Assembly: GCF_021278965.1 (NCBI RefSeq)
Contig: NZ_CP065589.1
Location: 439,001 to 503,000 of the forward strand
From: Chryseobacterium capnotolerans
GTDB taxonomy: Bacteria; Bacteroidota; Bacteroidia; Flavobacteriales; Weeksellaceae
DNA length: 64,000 bases
Direction: 5' to 3'
Shown here: one piece after another, positions 28,860 through 37,219 of the stretch
Layout: the number at the start of each line of letters is the position of its first letter
How positions within the stretch are numbered: the stretch's first letter is position 1
The notes under the pieces: generated by a model
Told to the model about the DNA's origin: nothing
What the model saw: only the letters and a program-made list of their open reading frames with translations
Database searches by the model: none
Made by a program: the position numbers and the translations under genes

Positions 28860-30239
28860 TTAGTTCTGAATTGCTTTTTTTTCCAAAGAATTAATATACG
28901 CATTCCAACCTTCATTTTTATAGGTAACAGCAGCTGTTTCCGGATCTTCAGATTTATAAATTCCTCTTCCTACAATGATGAAATCTGTATGTAAAGTTTT
29001 GAAAACATGTTCCGGAGTATTATACTGCTGTCCTTTTCCATCTCCAGAATCAGCAAGGTTGACACCAGGTGTAAATAACAGAAGATCTTCAGGAATTTTA
29101 TTTTGAGAAACTCCTCCGATTACATTAGGATGTGACAAAGCTACTTTTAGAGCTTCTTCACGATAGCTGGTAGTTGTTAAAGCTCCTTTTGAAGACATTC
29201 CGACAATAGCTACAACACCTACATTTTTGAAACAGTCTAGGGATTCAAAACCTCCGATTACCTGGGAGGTTACAAAATCAGCCCAATCTGTAATTTTGAA
29301 AACTCCGCTTGTAAATTGTAATTCCTGAGTATTTCCGATATCTGCAAATTTTCGGTCTTCCATTAATAAGAATTGGTGTCTTCCAGCAATTTCTTTTAAA
29401 GGAGTAATTGTTTTTTCGTATTCAAAATCAGAAATGATATCGATGTGTGTCTTTAAAGCAATAATATGTGGACCTACTTTTTCTGCAAAGTCTAATAATT
29501 CCTGAGTGGTTGTAACATCTGCAGAAGCAATCAGGTTAGATTTTTTGGCTATAGCTGTTTCCAATAGCTTTTTTGAAACAGAATGCTGAGTGTTGCTTAG
29601 CTTTTGTTCGTAAGAAGCTCTGGTTTCTTCTTTAAACTGAATGTGGTTACCCTGTAAGAAATCCTGAATTCTCGCTACTTCTTCATCAGATAACTCACCA
29701 GTCTCCTGAAGAACTCCACATACTTCCGAGATATTAAAAAGAGTATGTACTCTATATCCTTTGCTTTCTAATAACTGTTTTCCGCCTTGTTCTCTGTCTA
29801 GTACTACTACAATGTCAGAAACCTTCAGATCTTCCTGTTCTATTTCCGGAATAGTCTCTAGCAAAGATTTTCCTGAGGTGATAACATCTTCTACCAAAAG
29901 ACAGTTTTGTCCTTTCTGATAAATTCCTTCAATCAGTTTTTTAGTACCGTAACTTTTTGCTTCTTTTCTTTTAATAATTAATGGAATATAACTTTCCAGT
30001 GACATTGCTGTCGCCATAGGAAGAGCAGCATAAGGAACTCCACAGATTAAATCAAAATTATCCAATGGAAGCATTTCCAGTAAATAATTAGCAAGATTTT
30101 TTAAGATTTTAGGATCCGAAGCTAAAGGTCTTAAGTCTACATAAAAAGGGCTTTCGATACCACTTTTTAAGGTAAACCTTCCAAATTTAATGATGCCTAG
30201 CTTGTAGCACTCCAAAAAGAATTCTTTTTTACTTTCCAT
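28860..30239 (-). CDS. Bifunctional orotate phosphoribosyltransferase / OMP decarboxylase
   Basis: A 459-residue PyrE-PyrF fusion carrying out the last two steps of UMP synthesis: orotate to OMP with PRPP, then decarboxylation to UMP. The N-terminal OPRTase (about 1-200) has LLVEDVITSGKSLLETI, the PRPP motif. The C-terminal OMPDC (about 215-455) has the catalytic LLMEDRKFADIGNT (Asp-Lys-Asp) and the phosphate loop IIVGRGIYKSEDP. Domain order and the DRKFADIG motif resemble eukaryotic UMP synthase rather than separate bacterial enzymes. Monocistronic. Start ATG at 30239. Confidence 0.94.
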   Translation of the reverse strand: MESKKEFFLECYKLGIIKFGRFTLKSGIESPFYVDLRPLASDPKILKNLANYLLEMLPLDNFDLICGVPYAALPMATAMSLESYIPLIIKRKEAKSYGTKKLIEGIYQKGQNCLLVEDVITSGKSLLETIPEIEQEDLKVSDIVVVLDREQGGKQLLESKGYRVHTLFNISEVCGVLQETGELSDEEVARIQDFLQGNHIQFKEETRASYEQKLSNTQHSVSKKLLETAIAKKSNLIASADVTTTQELLDFAEKVGPHIIALKTHIDIISDFEYEKTITPLKEIAGRHQFLLMEDRKFADIGNTQELQFTSGVFKITDWADFVTSQVIGGFESLDCFKNVGVVAIVGMSSKGALTTTSYREEALKVALSHPNVIGGVSQNKIPEDLLLFTPGVNLADSGDGKGQQYNTPEHVFKTLHTDFIIVGRGIYKSEDPETAAVTYKNEGWNAYINSLEKKAIQN

Positions 30240-30258
30240 TATTTTTTATTAGATATTG

Positions 30259-30266
30259 CAAATTTA
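30259..30266 (-). promoter_or_regulatory. -7 box of the UMP synthase gene
   Basis: The minus strand reads TAAATTTG, 19 bases before the ATG at 30239. No clear -33 TTG was seen. Confidence 0.45.
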
Positions 30267-30313
30267 AGGATTTGAAATAAGGCTTAAAAATTTATCGCCT
30301 ATTAGATAAATAA

Positions 30314-30344
30314 AAAACCATTCTGTAAACTCCAGAATGGTTTT
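30314..30344 (-). terminator. Terminator of the DUF1232 gene
   Basis: Stem AAAACCATTCTG / CAGAATGGTTTT. On the minus strand it follows the DUF1232 stop and ends in a T run. Confidence 0.8.
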
Positions 30345-30362
30345 GAAAATATAAATAAACTA

Positions 30363-30737
30363 TTATTTTATGATTTCTGCGTCAATCACTTGGGCACCGT
30401 TATATTTTCGTTCAGCTTCCCAAAGTAAAAATTTGTCCACCTCTTTGATGAGTTTAGGAATGGTAAGTGACAATACCGCCAGATCATCCATTACTCCAAG
30501 TACCGGGATGGCAAATTCAGGGAGAAGGTCAATAGGAGAGATGACATATAAAATTCCAAGTAAAGGAAGAATAATGTCAATGGATTTCATAGGATAAATT
30601 CCTTTTCTCCACATTTTTACCATTCTGAAAATATCAGGGATCTTTTTTACAAAGCCCTTGTGACTGATAGCTTCTTTTGCAAGATTTAATTTTGAATATT
30701 TCATTTTGTGTTTGGATTTAAACAAATTTTTCAACAT
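30363..30737 (-). CDS. DUF1232 (YkvA-like) small membrane protein
   Basis: A 124-residue protein from ATG 30737. A GTG at 30749 would add four residues. The core SIDIILPLLGILYVISPIDL, followed by LLPEFAIPVLGVMDDLAVL, is the DUF1232 signature: a hydrophobic hairpin with the conserved PxDLxPD-like turn. The N-terminus is basic and the C-terminus amphipathic. Function is unknown. It has its own terminator and lies downstream of the thioredoxin-like gene by 39 bases, so partial co-transcription is possible. Confidence 0.85.
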   Translation of the reverse strand: MLKNLFKSKHKMKYSKLNLAKEAISHKGFVKKIPDIFRMVKMWRKGIYPMKSIDIILPLLGILYVISPIDLLPEFAIPVLGVMDDLAVLSLTIPKLIKEVDKFLLWEAERKYNGAQVIDAEIIK

Positions 30738-30788
30738 TATAAATTTCACAAATCCTGTACCAACAAATTATAAAATTTAGTTAAAAAA

Positions 30789-31328
30789 TTATTTGATGAT
30801 ATTATCAATAAACTGGTGCACAGTTTCTGAGTCCCAGTCTTTTGTGGCATCTTCCTTAATCAGGATTCTGCCGGTCTTATCTAAAAGAAATGTTGTAGGA
30901 AAAACTTTAGGAAGAATCTTTTCAGATATCGGACTTTGTGCAATGTATACCGGTACTGTATAATTATTTTCCTTTAAAAATTTTCTTACATCTTCTTCTT
31001 TATCATTCATCGCAATAAGTACAAAATCTACATGCTCTTTTCTGGTATCATACAGTTTTTGAATAGATGGCCATTCTTTTCTGCACGGTGGGCACCATGT
31101 TCCCCAGAAGTTAAGGAAAACAGCTTTGTTCTTAAAGTTCTTAAGATTGGTGCTGGGCGCATTGATTCCTTTAAGTTCAATGTCATAATCTTCCTCATTG
31201 ATGTGTACTGCATTTTCGATTGTAGCGATAGGAAAAAACTGGTTTTTCATATAATCCTTCACTCCCGGTACAAATACAATAATACCAACGATGACAATGA
31301 TTGCAATGTAAATAATTCCTTTTTTCAT
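30789..31328 (-). CDS. Membrane-anchored TlpA-like thiol-disulfide oxidoreductase
   Basis: A 179-residue protein. The N-terminal helix (about 4-22: GIIYIAIIVIVGIIVFVPG) anchors it in the membrane with the thioredoxin domain outside. The active site LNFWGTWCPPCRKEWPSIQ is the TlpA/ResA type CxxC, followed by the cis-Pro region KVFPTTFLLDKTGRI. Such proteins reduce extracytoplasmic disulfides, for example in cytochrome c maturation. It lies 12 bases downstream of another thioredoxin-fold gene, probably in one operon with it and aroC. Confidence 0.9.
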   Translation of the reverse strand: MKKGIIYIAIIVIVGIIVFVPGVKDYMKNQFFPIATIENAVHINEEDYDIELKGINAPSTNLKNFKNKAVFLNFWGTWCPPCRKEWPSIQKLYDTRKEHVDFVLIAMNDKEEDVRKFLKENNYTVPVYIAQSPISEKILPKVFPTTFLLDKTGRILIKEDATKDWDSETVHQFIDNIIK

Positions 31329-31340
31329 ATTCTGTTTTTT

Positions 31341-31904
31341 TTATAACAGATCCAAGATTTCCTGAACGGCATCTTTACCTCTGTTTTTAGCATAATAGAT
31401 TTGCAGGTCGTTATAGAAAGTGTCTTTTGGATAGCCCTCCGGATCAGCTTTATACTTCATTAATAATTCATAACCATACTTTGGACGAGGGCCCCATGAA
31501 TTTTTTACATTAAAATCCTTATCCAGAATCAATACTTTAGGAATAGATTCTGTACCGTTGGTTAAAAATTGATTGATCAGACTTTTATCACTGTCTCTTA
31601 AAAAAACTCTGATTTCATTATGACCTTCAAAGAATTTAAACAAAGCAGGAACAGTTGCACTGGCGTCTCCGCACCAAGCTTCAGAAATAATTAAAATTTT
31701 TCCGTCAAAATTTTTGGCTGCTAATTCTTTTCTCTGGTCTTCATCCGGAACATACTTTTTAACAGTTCTGTCCATTCTCTGAAGCCCAAGCTCATAATAT
31801 TGTTTATATTCAATCTCCTGTTGGTTAGCAGGATTATCTAATCTTTGTTTTGCAATTTGAAGGTATTCTTCAAAAGAAATTCCCTGATCCCAGTAATTTT
31901 TCAT
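31341..31904 (-). CDS. Thioredoxin-family protein with EAWCGDA motif
   Basis: From ATG 31904 the protein is 187 residues; TTG 31910 is rejected. A thioredoxin fold lies at about residues 70-187. The active-site region reads ILIISEAWCGDASATVPALF, so only one Cys of the usual pair is present (CGDA in place of CxxC). The cis-Pro region is TESIPKVLILDKDFN. There is no signal peptide, so it is cytoplasmic. Members of this bacterial family with WCGD sites are uncharacterised. It sits 17 bases downstream of aroC on the same strand and 12 bases before the TlpA-like gene. Confidence 0.85.
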   Translation of the reverse strand: MKNYWDQGISFEEYLQIAKQRLDNPANQQEIEYKQYYELGLQRMDRTVKKYVPDEDQRKELAAKNFDGKILIISEAWCGDASATVPALFKFFEGHNEIRVFLRDSDKSLINQFLTNGTESIPKVLILDKDFNVKNSWGPRPKYGYELLMKYKADPEGYPKDTFYNDLQIYYAKNRGKDAVQEILDLL

Positions 31905-31921
31905 TACCAAAAGTATTTATA

Positions 31922-32993
31922 TTAAAAATTATTGATGTTTCGCGTTTTATTAATCAAGAATAAGTCTGCTAATACAAATGCAGCAAGGCTTTCCACCACA
32001 GGAACAGCTCTTGGAACTACACATGGATCGTGACGTCCTTTTCCTTCTACAATCACAGGATTTCCTTCTTTATCAATACTATCCTGAGGTCTTAAAATGG
32101 TGGCAACCGGTTTGAAAGCTACACGGAAATAGATATCCATTCCGTTGGAAATTCCTCCCTGGATTCCTCCAGACAGATTAGATTTTGTTGTAAAATCTGT
32201 GTTGAATTGATCGTTATGCTCTTTTCCTGTCATTTTTGCACCACAGAAACCGCTTCCATATTCAAAACCTTTACAGGCATTGATATTCAGCATTGCTTTT
32301 GCCAGTTCAGCCTGAAGCTTTGAAAATATAGGTTCACCAATTCCTACAGGAACGTTTTTGATCACGCAGGTAATGGTTCCTCCAATGGTATTTCCTTCTT
32401 TTTTAATTTCTTTGATTCTGGCAATCATTTTTTCTGCTGTCTCGGCATCCGGACAACGTACATCATTACTTTCCGTTTGAGAAAAGTCAAGAGCCTGGTA
32501 TGGTTTTTCGCAGAAAATATCCCCCTACAGAAGAAACATAAGCATTAATTTCAATCTCCGGTAAAAGTTGTTTAGCTAATGCTCCGGCAACTACCCAGTT
32601 CATGGTTTCTCTTGCAGAAGATTTTCCTCCTCCACGGTGGTCTCTGAAACCAAATTTCTGATCGTATGTAAAATCAGCATGACTTGGACGATATGCTCCA
32701 GCAATATGGTCATAATCCTTTGATTTCTGATTTTCGTTTTCAATGATAAAACCGATAGGCGTACCTGTTGTTTTTCCGTCAAAGATCCCGGAAAGAAACT
32801 TTACTGTGTCACTTTCTTTTCTTTGTGTAACAATAGCAGACTGGCCGGGTTTTCTTCGGTTCAGCTCATATTGAACTTTATCGAGATCTACCGTTAAACC
32901 TGCCGGAAAATTATTGATGATACCGCCGTAAGCCACTCCGTGACTTTCTCCAAATGTTGTAAGACTAAGAAGATTACCTAATGTGTTGAACAT
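31922..32993 (-). CDS. aroC: Chorismate synthase, homopolymer frameshift
   Basis: The last shikimate-pathway step: EPSP to chorismate, FMN-dependent. The N-terminal half (32993 to about 32525) has [37 protein letters not shown] and [14 protein letters not shown]. The C-terminal half has [40 protein letters not shown] and [15 protein letters not shown]. The halves are in different frames. The G run (plus-strand C's 32521-32525) has one base too many. With four G's the frame reads [20 protein letters not shown], giving about 356 residues. A sequencing error is likely. The -7 box is 4 bases before the ATG. Confidence 0.93.
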
Positions 32994-32997
32994 GATA

Positions 32998-33005
32998 CAA
33001 AATTA
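32998..33005 (-). promoter_or_regulatory. -7 box of aroC
   Basis: The minus strand reads TAATTTTG, a TAnnTTTG match, ending 4 bases before the aroC ATG at 32993. It implies a leaderless message. Confidence 0.45.
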
Positions 33006-33043
33006 CCTTTTTTTCTTCAGATAATAAAGTTTCAGTATTGGTT

Positions 33044-34678
33044 CTATTTATAAATATTTTCGATGGTGTTGATAGCTGCTTTTGCTTCTTTTTTTTCTTC
33101 GGAAGTGATTGTTTTCCAGATGAATCCTTTAGAAATGTCGTTTTTGTCAATGAGCTGAGGGAAAATTCCGGCTTTTATATCATCAAAGATAAAACTTTCT
33201 GAGATCGCAGGAAGAGGTGTTTCAAAGTTGTAAGGGTATTTTCTGGAAACATTAAATTTTAAATTTCCAATCTGAAAAGTGTTGAATTGCTGATATTGAT
33301 AAACGCATGGTTGATAAAGCTGTTCCTTTTCAAATCCGGCCATGAAATTTCCTAGTTGAAAGCTTGGAATATACTGTTGAATAAGACCGGGAAAAGATAA
33401 TAGCGAAATAAAAAATAAGCTGAGTACAGAAAAAACAGCAATAGATTTTCTTTTATTCCAGTATTCATAGAAAAGAACGAAGATGATAACAAAAAATGCA
33501 TCAAGGAAAAATCTGTATTGAGCAGAAAAACTCAGTACCAATATACTTTTTATCAACAAAGAGATACAGATCAGAGTAATAAATTTATTTTTTTTAATCA
33601 AAGCAAATACTGAAAAGATGACTAAGCTAAATATGAAAAGAATATTAATTTTTGATTTGATGCCTTTCAATAAAAACCAGTTCTTTATATGATCCCATGT
33701 GGAGAAATTTTGGATTTCTTCGTATGAGTACTGCATGTCATAGGTTTTCAATATCGCATATTGTGAAGAAGTTTTCAGTATTTCGGGATTGGGTTTCCAA
33801 CTGAAGCCAAAGTCTCCAATAGATACTGGAAATATCGGATATCCGAATGTCCAGATATTTTTAATACAGAACAGAAATAAGATGCACACTCCTAAAAGAA
33901 GACCTTTAAAGTTTGATTTAAAAATGAAAATATGACAAAGAAAAACAAAAAGAGGAAGCCAGATCATGGTTGGTTTTATGGCAAAAACAAAAGCAGAAAA
34001 GGCAAAGAGCAAACTGATGTTTTTATTTCCGGATATCATTTCATTTAAAATAATTAAAGAAAGAATAATCACCGGAAGATCCGGGCTTGGTGATTGTGAA
34101 AAAAGTAATAAAATAGGGATGAAGCAGAGATGCATCCAGTTTTTCTTTTCAATACTATAAATGGTATAAATAACCAGAAGGATAGAATTGATTCTTAGAA
34201 AAGGGTCCGAAAAATTAGAAAATCCTGCCTGAAAAATATGCCAGATAGACATTTGGCCTAAAGTAAGATCCAGATTGGAAATTCCTTTAATGAGTCCATA
34301 CTCTGTAAGCCATTTAATAGTGGGAACATAATATCCGAAATGATCTAATATATAAGGATAAAAAGCTCCGGTAAATAGTATAATACTGGAAATAAATGCG
34401 GTTAAAAAGAAATCTTTTTTTGAAAAATTATAAAATTCCAGATATAGTTTGTCTTTAAAAAAGTAAAGCAAACCCAGTAAAAGAGTTGGGATTTCAACAT
34501 AAATATTCAAAGGGATAAGAAAAGAAAGGAAAGTCCATACAAGACTTATTCCCATGATTCCCGAAAGCATTTTTCCGGAGAGTCCCTGGAATACGATTCC
34601 ACAAAGTTGTTCCATGATTTTCCCAAGCCCTGATAAGACTGGTAGAAGAAAAATAGTGGAACAGAGAATCAATATCAT
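33044..34678 (-). CDS. Polytopic membrane protein, possibly LIC_10190-like / glycosyltransferase-like
   Basis: From ATG 34678 the protein is 544 residues. The TTG at 34705 lies in the preceding terminator and is rejected. It has about eleven to twelve hydrophobic helices over residues 1-420, then a soluble C-terminal region of about 100 residues. A conserved-looking loop after helix 4 reads DHFGYYVPTIKWLTEYGLIK, with an acidic/aromatic pattern like the first periplasmic loop of GT-C glycosyltransferases and the LIC_10190 family. Partner genes for glycan assembly are absent nearby. The assignment is tentative. Confidence 0.7.
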   Translation of the reverse strand: MILILCSTIFLLPVLSGLGKIMEQLCGIVFQGLSGKMLSGIMGISLVWTFLSFLIPLNIYVEIPTLLLGLLYFFKDKLYLEFYNFSKKDFFLTAFISSIILFTGAFYPYILDHFGYYVPTIKWLTEYGLIKGISNLDLTLGQMSIWHIFQAGFSNFSDPFLRINSILLVIYTIYSIEKKNWMHLCFIPILLLFSQSPSPDLPVIILSLIILNEMISGNKNISLLFAFSAFVFAIKPTMIWLPLFVFLCHIFIFKSNFKGLLLGVCILFLFCIKNIWTFGYPIFPVSIGDFGFSWKPNPEILKTSSQYAILKTYDMQYSYEEIQNFSTWDHIKNWFLLKGIKSKINILFIFSLVIFSVFALIKKNKFITLICISLLIKSILVLSFSAQYRFFLDAFFVIIFVLFYEYWNKRKSIAVFSVLSLFFISLLSFPGLIQQYIPSFQLGNFMAGFEKEQLYQPCVYQYQQFNTFQIGNLKFNVSRKYPYNFETPLPAISESFIFDDIKAGIFPQLIDKNDISKGFIWKTITSEEKKEAKAAINTIENIYK

Positions 34679-34681
34679 AAA

Positions 34682-34710
34682 AAAAGATTGCCTAAAAATA
34701 AGCAATCTTT
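34682..34710 (-). terminator. Terminator of the glycine-zipper lipoprotein gene
   Basis: Stem AAAGATTGC / GCAATCTTT with an 11-base loop lies on the minus strand 20 bases after the stop at 34731. Confidence 0.75.
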
Positions 34711-34730
34711 ATATTTTATGGTGAAAAAAA

Positions 34731-35288
34731 TTATCTCCTTGGTTGTACCCTTCCGTCTTTTCTATCCTGTGATCTACCGATGGTATAGCCTGTAGCTCCT
34801 CCTACAACACCTCCGATTACAGCTCCAAGACCTCTGTTTTTCTTAGCAATGATTGCTCCTGCGGCAGCTCCTCCTACAGTTCCTATAATGGTTCCTTTGG
34901 CTGCTTTACTCATCCCTTTTTTCTGAGTGGTCCCTTGTGATGCACTGCTTCCGTTGTCTGCATATCCACCGTTGCTTCCGCCTCCTGAATTAGAATTAGA
35001 GCTTCTATCACGGTATACTGTTCTTGTTTCCTTTATAACTCTTGGTTTTGAATTATTTTCAGCGGTAGCTTTTGCTTTTTTAGTTTCAGAAATACTGTCA
35101 GCTTTTTTCTGAGCTTCATATACCAGCTTTTCTTTTTCAATAGCCAGCTTTTGTTTTTCTATTTCAAGTTGTTTAGCCTGGAATTCAAGTTTTTGCTCTT
35201 CCAGTGATTTCTCAGCAACTCTGTCATCCTTCTTGCAGGCCGTTAATAAGAAAACGGATAAAAAACCTGCTAATACTATCTTTCTCAT
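34731..35288 (-). CDS. Lipoprotein with coiled coil and C-terminal glycine zipper
   Basis: A 185-residue protein. The lipoprotein signal MRKIVLAGFLSVFLLTAC places the lipidated Cys at 18. Residues about 28-70 form a charged heptad coiled coil (EIEKQKLAIEKEKLVYEAQK). A Ser/Gly-rich spacer follows, then a glycine zipper (about 133-170: GTIIGTVGGAAAGAII, GAVIGGVVGGATGYTIG) and a basic tail, RKDGRVQPRR. The zipper resembles YMGG/17-kDa antigen domains that insert into the outer membrane. The role is unknown, probably envelope structure. Monocistronic. Confidence 0.83.
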   Translation of the reverse strand: MRKIVLAGFLSVFLLTACKKDDRVAEKSLEEQKLEFQAKQLEIEKQKLAIEKEKLVYEAQKKADSISETKKAKATAENNSKPRVIKETRTVYRDRSSNSNSGGGSNGGYADNGSSASQGTTQKKGMSKAAKGTIIGTVGGAAAGAIIAKKNRGLGAVIGGVVGGATGYTIGRSQDRKDGRVQPRR

Positions 35289-35602
35289 AATTCAAATTTT
35301 AATAAGCTTAAGCCAAAACGGCTCCAGATTTATTTTTATTTTCAATTATGAAGCCAAGTTTTAGTTAAAGAGTGTTAAAGTTGATAACGAAAGAATTAAA
35401 ATAATTCTAAATTTTGATTCATATCAGGATATTAGAGAGGATCTGGAAAATTTAGGCATAAGGTTTGTGATGAACTTAATCATAGCTCTCTATTGCTGAC
35501 AGGAGATTTTTATGAGAAAGAATTCGTAAAATATAGTTAATCCATAACTTTTGTTGAATTAATTTTAGATGCCTATTTTTGAGGAACTAAATTACTTTCA
35601 AT
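35289..35602. other. Intergenic region between divergent envelope genes
   Basis: These 314 bases include the promoter of the 35603 gene. They also include a weak 7-bp hairpin (TAGAGAG / CTCTCTA, near 35430-35495). No ORF was seen. Confidence 0.5.
35554..35581 (+). promoter_or_regulatory. Promoter of the small secreted protein gene
   Basis: TTG at 35554-35556 (another at 35551) and TATTTTTG at 35574-35581 are spaced 17 or 20 bases apart, matching the Bacteroidetes consensus. The -7 box ends 21 bases before ATG 35603. Confidence 0.6.
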
Positions 35603-36049
35603 ATGAAAAAATCAATTTTTACAGTATCAGCTGTAGTAGGATTACTGGCTGTTACTACTTCGTTTTCTTCCACTGATGTTGTGGAATCTCCGTCTAAAGC
35701 TCGTACAGAAGTATCTGTGAAGGATACAAAGACAAAGACTTATCCGGTACGTTACGGATTGATCTCTATGAATGGAACGAAAATGCTTTCAGGTTCAGGA
35801 TTTGATCTGGGAGGTTTTGTTGCCAAAAATACTGCCACAGGAAACGAGTATTTTACTGGGCAATATAATTACCGTGCGCTTCCACAGTATTCTGAGGAAG
35901 ATCTTCCGGCAGGGACTTATGAATTTTCAGGAATCCAGGGCCAAGGAGGCTGGGTAGGTTATGGAACAGTAATTGCTACTGTATCAGATGAAAATATAGA
36001 TGATGACGGATACATTACAATATATGTTCCGATCACATGGGAAGAATAA
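35603..36049 (+). CDS. Small secreted protein of unknown function
   Basis: A 148-residue protein with a signal peptide (MKKSIFTVSAVVGLLAVTTS, cleavage near residue 24). The mature part is soluble and beta-rich, with GLISMNGTKMLSGSGFDLGG and GTYEFSGIQGQGGWVGYGTV, and ends DDDGYITIYVPITWEE. No Cys is present and no domain was recognised. It has its own promoter upstream and a hairpin terminator at 36085-36106 downstream, so it is monocistronic. Confident as a gene; the role is unknown. Confidence 0.8.
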   Translation: MKKSIFTVSAVVGLLAVTTSFSSTDVVESPSKARTEVSVKDTKTKTYPVRYGLISMNGTKMLSGSGFDLGGFVAKNTATGNEYFTGQYNYRALPQYSEEDLPAGTYEFSGIQGQGGWVGYGTVIATVSDENIDDDGYITIYVPITWEE

Positions 36050-36084
36050 CTTTGTGAAAGACAAAATATTTATCTACATTTACC

Positions 36085-36106
36085 AATCCTCGAATGAGGA
36101 TTTTTT
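36085..36106 (+). terminator. Terminator of the small secreted protein gene
   Basis: Stem AATCCTC / GAGGATT with a four-base loop, then T6. Confidence 0.8.
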
Positions 36107-36221
36107 AATCGATATACAGTAATTAATCGCTGTTGAATATGCTGGAATGGTATAACAACAGTTTACATGATATTCTGTTTGGATTTTTCTGAATAGATTT
36201 TTTTCATCATTTGTGTTTTTT

Positions 36222-36250
36222 AGGCCTCCGCATGGAGGCCTTTTATTTTT
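36222..36250 (+). terminator. Orphan terminator with duplicated upstream module (copy 1)
   Basis: Stem AGGCCTCC / GGAGGCCT, then a T-rich tail. The preceding ~25 bases (TTTTTTCATCATTTGTG) recur before the terminator at 36548. Confidence 0.8.
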
Positions 36251-36339
36251 TACAGGGTTTATAGCTATACTCATATATTTTTTTGGGTAGAGGAGGTATC
36301 TTTAAATAAACATTTTCTATTCCATATATCTTTATGATG

Positions 36340-36375
36340 AAAAGTTCCTCGTTTTTTAGAGGAACTTTTATTTTA
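36340..36375 (+). terminator. Orphan terminator
   Basis: An 11-bp stem, AAAAGTTCCTC / GAGGAACTTTT, with an 8-base loop and T-rich tail. No gene ends here on either strand. Confidence 0.75.
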
Positions 36376-36547
36376 TGGTAAGCATAGAGGAAGAAAAAAA
36401 TGTATCAGAGAAGGGGAAAGTAATGTGTAAGAATTTTTATGACTGGGCTCATAAAACAGATAAAAAGTAAGACTTATTTTTGATTAAGAACTAAAAGATT
36501 AATTTTTATTTCTGATATAAAATTTTTTTCATCATTTGTGTTTTTTT

Positions 36548-36570
36548 AGGCCTCCACCCGGAGGCTTTTT
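36548..36570 (+). terminator. Orphan terminator with duplicated upstream module (copy 2)
   Basis: Stem GCCTCC / GGAGGC plus T5. It shares the upstream block TTTTTTCATCATTTGTG and the AGGCCTCC arm with copy 1 at 36222. It also lies just beyond the end of the minus-strand gene at 36600. Confidence 0.75.
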
Positions 36571-36599
36571 GATTGTAAAAATTCATAGTTTATTTATTC

Positions 36600-36890
36600 C
36601 TATTCATCGAAAATAATTCTGTCATTAAAAGGATGATCCCAAACAACAAGTATGCGGTTATTTAATTTTCTGACGTGAGCCTGTACCATTTCATATTCGC
36701 CTTTTTCATCCCGTTTCTCTACAATAAGGTTTGTTCCTTCTGCTATTTCACTCATTTTAAATTCAATATGATATTGTCTTTGATCATTTTGAGCAAAATC
36801 TGTTTTATTAAATTGTCTTTGTGACCTGATGTTGAATTTTAAGATTATGTTAAATAATAAAATAAATTGTGCCAATTTGTAATTTTCCAT
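36600..36890 (-). CDS. Small hypothetical protein
   Basis: A 96-residue ORF with ATG 36890 and reasonable composition. The N-terminus is hydrophobic/amphipathic (LAQFILLFNIILKFNI). The charged C-terminal half reads HIEFKMSEIAEGTNLIVEKR and VRKLNNRILVVWDHPFNDRI, like a compact beta fold. No family was recognised. It stands alone, transcribed away from the sRNA-like region. Codon usage looks like its neighbours, but the case for it being real rests on composition only. Confidence 0.5.
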   Translation of the reverse strand: MENYKLAQFILLFNIILKFNIRSQRQFNKTDFAQNDQRQYHIEFKMSEIAEGTNLIVEKRDEKGEYEMVQAHVRKLNNRILVVWDHPFNDRIIFDE

Positions 36891-37149
36891 GTCTTCATTG
36901 ATGTCTGTTGTATTTTGAAGAAATTTTTCCCCCGCTTATTTTAAAGTTTTTTTGAATTATTGATTTGTTAATCATTGGGAGGTTTGATAATTGTGTTATA
37001 GTGTTTAGTAGAGTTATTATTTGTATATATTTAAAGTTCAATCTGTTTTGGGTGATAATTTTTTAATTTAATTTTCTCTGTTTATGAGTAAAATTTTAAT
37101 TTTTTTTCAAAAAAAGTAATTCTTGGCACGATTTTTCAATATACCAATG

Positions 37150-37219
37150 CAACTCATGTTTAATTTGAGTTTTCATGGTTATTAGTTTTTATCCTCGGAA
37201 TTTCCGAGGATTTTTTTTG
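37150..37219 (+). ncRNA. Candidate small RNA ending in a strong terminator
   Basis: The segment contains a first hairpin (AACTCA / TGAGTT, 37151-37171) and a second, terminator hairpin (ATCCTCGGAA / TTCCGAGGAT, 37191-37211) with T8. About 12 bases upstream is TGGCACGATTTTTCA, which resembles a sigma-54 site (the -24 element is good, the -12 element has CA instead of GC). No coding region precedes the terminator. The call is speculative. Confidence 0.3.
37191..37219 (+). terminator. Orphan strong terminator
   Basis: A 10-bp stem, ATCCTCGGAA / TTCCGAGGAT, with a one-base loop as written (the real loop is probably AATTT) and T8. No annotated plus-strand gene ends upstream within 1 kb. Confidence 0.8.

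Larger units (their letters stand above)
36107..36599. other. Gene-poor tract with three orphan terminators
   Basis: About 490 bases without a confident gene but with plus-strand terminators at 36222, 36340 and 36548. Two very short plus-strand ORFs precede the first and last of these: 36139-36192 (17 codons, MLEWYNNSLHDI...) and 36421-36468 (15 codons, MCKNFYDWAHKTDKK). These may be tiny peptides or parts of small RNAs. The minus-strand ORF at 36080-36274 runs through hairpins and looks spurious. Confidence 0.4.

Noticed and set aside
36080..36274. Minus-strand ORF of 64 codons
   Set aside because: It runs through two plus-strand terminator hairpins and has no coding character.
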